Below, one piece after another: positions 4,848-5,665 of a DNA stretch of 5,665 nt. Positions within the stretch are counted from its first letter, which is position 1. The number at the start of each line of letters is the position of its first letter. Under the pieces are notes generated by a model. The model had not been told where the DNA came from. It did no database searches and was given only the letters and a program-made list of their open reading frames with translations. The stretch spans positions 1-5,665 of the forward strand of contig JBCCHN010000198.1 in assembly GCA_039028695.1 (NCBI GenBank), in the 5' to 3' direction. The stretch is from JANQKX01 sp039028695 (lineage in GTDB: Bacteria; Pseudomonadota; Alphaproteobacteria; Kiloniellales; Kiloniellaceae). The translations under genes were made by a program, and so were the position numbers.

Positions 4848-4931
4848 ATGTATTATCCGGGTTCTATCATCCCTTTTGACTCCCCCTCACAGCTGCAGGC
4901 CCCAATAGTCCGCCAGGCTATCCAGCGCTAG
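4848..4931 (+). CDS. Possible small protein (27 aa), antisense overlap with the DUF6456-like gene
   Basis: ATG 4848 is preceded by AAGGAG (4836-4841) with a 6-nt gap, a ribosome-binding site better than those of several longer genes here. The frame ends at TAG 4929-4931. The peptide begins MYYPGSIIPFDSP and has no membrane segment, signal or cysteine. Its last 45 bases run antisense through the 3' end of the minus-strand gene (stop codon at 4889-4887), so part of the coding constraint comes from that strand. It may be a real small protein or the start of a gene cut off by insertion of its neighbour. I do not recognise it. Confidence 0.35.
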   Translation: MYYPGSIIPFDSPSQLQAPIVRQAIQR

Positions 4932-5516
4932 CCGCAGCACCGGTATCCCGTCGGCCGCCTTGCCTCGTTGGCGTTCGCCCCAGTCGCCGGCGGCTTCGTC
5001 GCAGAGGCAGACGTGGACCAGGGCTGAGGCCAATCGTGTCCCCATGGCCACCAAGGCGGCGGTGACATCGGCACGGATAGCGGCTTGGCGTTGGCTCATC
5101 TCGCCGCCACCCTGAATCCGAAGGCCATAGTGGGCCACCACGGTCTGGGCCGAGCCCGAGGCCCGCCAGGCCGCATAGAGGCGCATGCCCGCGTCATATT
5201 GGCGCTGGGTGATCTGGTCCCGGTGCAGATAGCGGTCCATCATGGACTGGGTGCGCACCCGCGCCCGGCGCACGCCCGCCTGAACGGTTTCTTCCAACAC
5301 CACCACATCGCCCCGGGCCTGCCGCTCCGCCAGGTTCAGAGCACCGAAGTCGCTTTGCCCTTCCTGAAAAGCACCCCCGGCTGCGGCCTCAGGCCCGGCC
5401 CCGGCTCCATCGGCGAACCGATCTTGCGGCATGGCAATCCCATCACCCTGTTGGGCCGTCGCCGTGGCCAGCCGCTTTGATTTTGCTTTACGATTTGCGA
5501 TCTTACTTTTAGCCAT
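4887..5516 (-). CDS. DUF6456-like protein, probably phage- or regulation-associated
   Basis: From ATG 5516 this gives 209 residues. An AAGGGA ribosome-binding site sits 6 nt upstream, with a second GGAGG 13 nt away. A start at 5603 would add 29 residues but would read through the 19-bp repeat array and lacks comparable support. Residues 1-16 are rich in Lys/Arg (MAKSKIANRKAKSKR), suggesting nucleic-acid binding or nucleoid contact. Residues 17-90 are a low-complexity Ala/Gly/Gln linker. The C-terminal part (about 91-209) has MMDRYLHRDQITQRQYDAG, RLYAAWRASG, an AIRADVTAALVAMGTRLASALVHVC helix and PVLRLALDSLADYWGL, matching the helical DUF6456 fold found mainly in Alphaproteobacteria. The biochemical function is not known to me. 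The N-terminus and the upstream repeats suggest a DNA-binding role with self-regulation, as inference. Confidence 0.75.
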   Translation of the reverse strand: MAKSKIANRKAKSKRLATATAQQGDGIAMPQDRFADGAGAGPEAAAGGAFQEGQSDFGALNLAERQARGDVVVLEETVQAGVRRARVRTQSMMDRYLHRDQITQRQYDAGMRLYAAWRASGSAQTVVAHYGLRIQGGGEMSQRQAAIRADVTAALVAMGTRLASALVHVCLCDEAAGDWGERQRGKAADGIPVLRLALDSLADYWGLQL

Positions 5517-5550
5517 TGAAAATCCCTTGCCTCCAAAGAAAGATTTTGCC

Positions 5551-5607
5551 CCGATAGTGTTTCGATCCCCCGAAAGTGTCGCGATCTCCGGAAAGTGTCC
5601 CATTCTT
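5551..5607. repeat. Three tandem 19-bp repeats upstream of the DUF6456-like gene
   Basis: The core AGTGT recurs at 5556, 5575 and 5594, an exact 19-bp period. Units are CCGATAGTGTTTCGATCCC (5551-5569), CCGAAAGTGTCGCGATCTC (5570-5588) and CGGAAAGTGTCCCATTCTT (5589-5607). The array ends 34 nt before the preferred start codon, a usual operator or promoter position. A repeat every 19 bp gives related, but not identical, faces of the helix. They may be binding sites for the gene's own product or another regulator. Equally they could be multi-copy transposase-binding repeats from an insertion-sequence end. Confidence 0.75.
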
Positions 5608-5665
5608 AGACCCTAAGGCTTAAACCGTTGGACAACACCCGCTCTCTTTTTAATTGATATTTTTA

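Overview
This is a bacterial window with GC-rich genes. It mixes ordinary chromosomal genes with phage-like or accessory sequence. The last gene resembles DUF6456, a family I associate with Alphaproteobacteria, so an alphaproteobacterium or near relative is my best guess. The SerRS sequence type (Thermus-like) does not settle the taxonomy.

Layout. (1) 1-932, minus strand: a small phage-like protein (645-932) is followed at once by a larger protein (642 to beyond base 1). The larger one has a CSPG/cadherin-like repeat and a jelly-roll-like segment, and this looks like a virion or adhesin module. (2) 933-1458: a gene-poor gap with an orphan terminator-like element and overlapping palindromes. 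(3) 1459-2043, plus: an exported protein with a compact cysteine cluster. (4) 2082-2165: six imperfect copies of a 14-bp tandem repeat. (5) 2268-2819, plus: a Nudix hydrolase whose 3' end overlaps a convergent short DUF6886-type gene (2805-3119, minus). (6) 3174-4710, plus: seryl-tRNA synthetase (serS) with a long leader. (7) 4848-4931: a 27-codon ORF with a strong ribosome-binding site, running antisense into the end of a DUF6456-like gene (4887-5516, minus). Three exact-period 19-bp repeats precede that gene.

The main discovery is the serS leader. It encodes a 35-residue peptide (3226-3333) with eight serines, all within residues 4-23. A strong intrinsic terminator (3361-3391) follows, before the serS ribosome-binding site. 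The RNA just after the serine codons (3303-3318) can pair with 3352-3371 to form an antiterminator that excludes the terminator. The peptide's stop codon lies in the antiterminator loop. This is the architecture of classical ribosome-mediated attenuation. Serine starvation or uncharged tRNA-Ser would stall the ribosome on the serine codons, let the antiterminator form and raise serS expression. The element is read from the sequence; the mechanism is inferred. The T-box alternative was considered and rejected.
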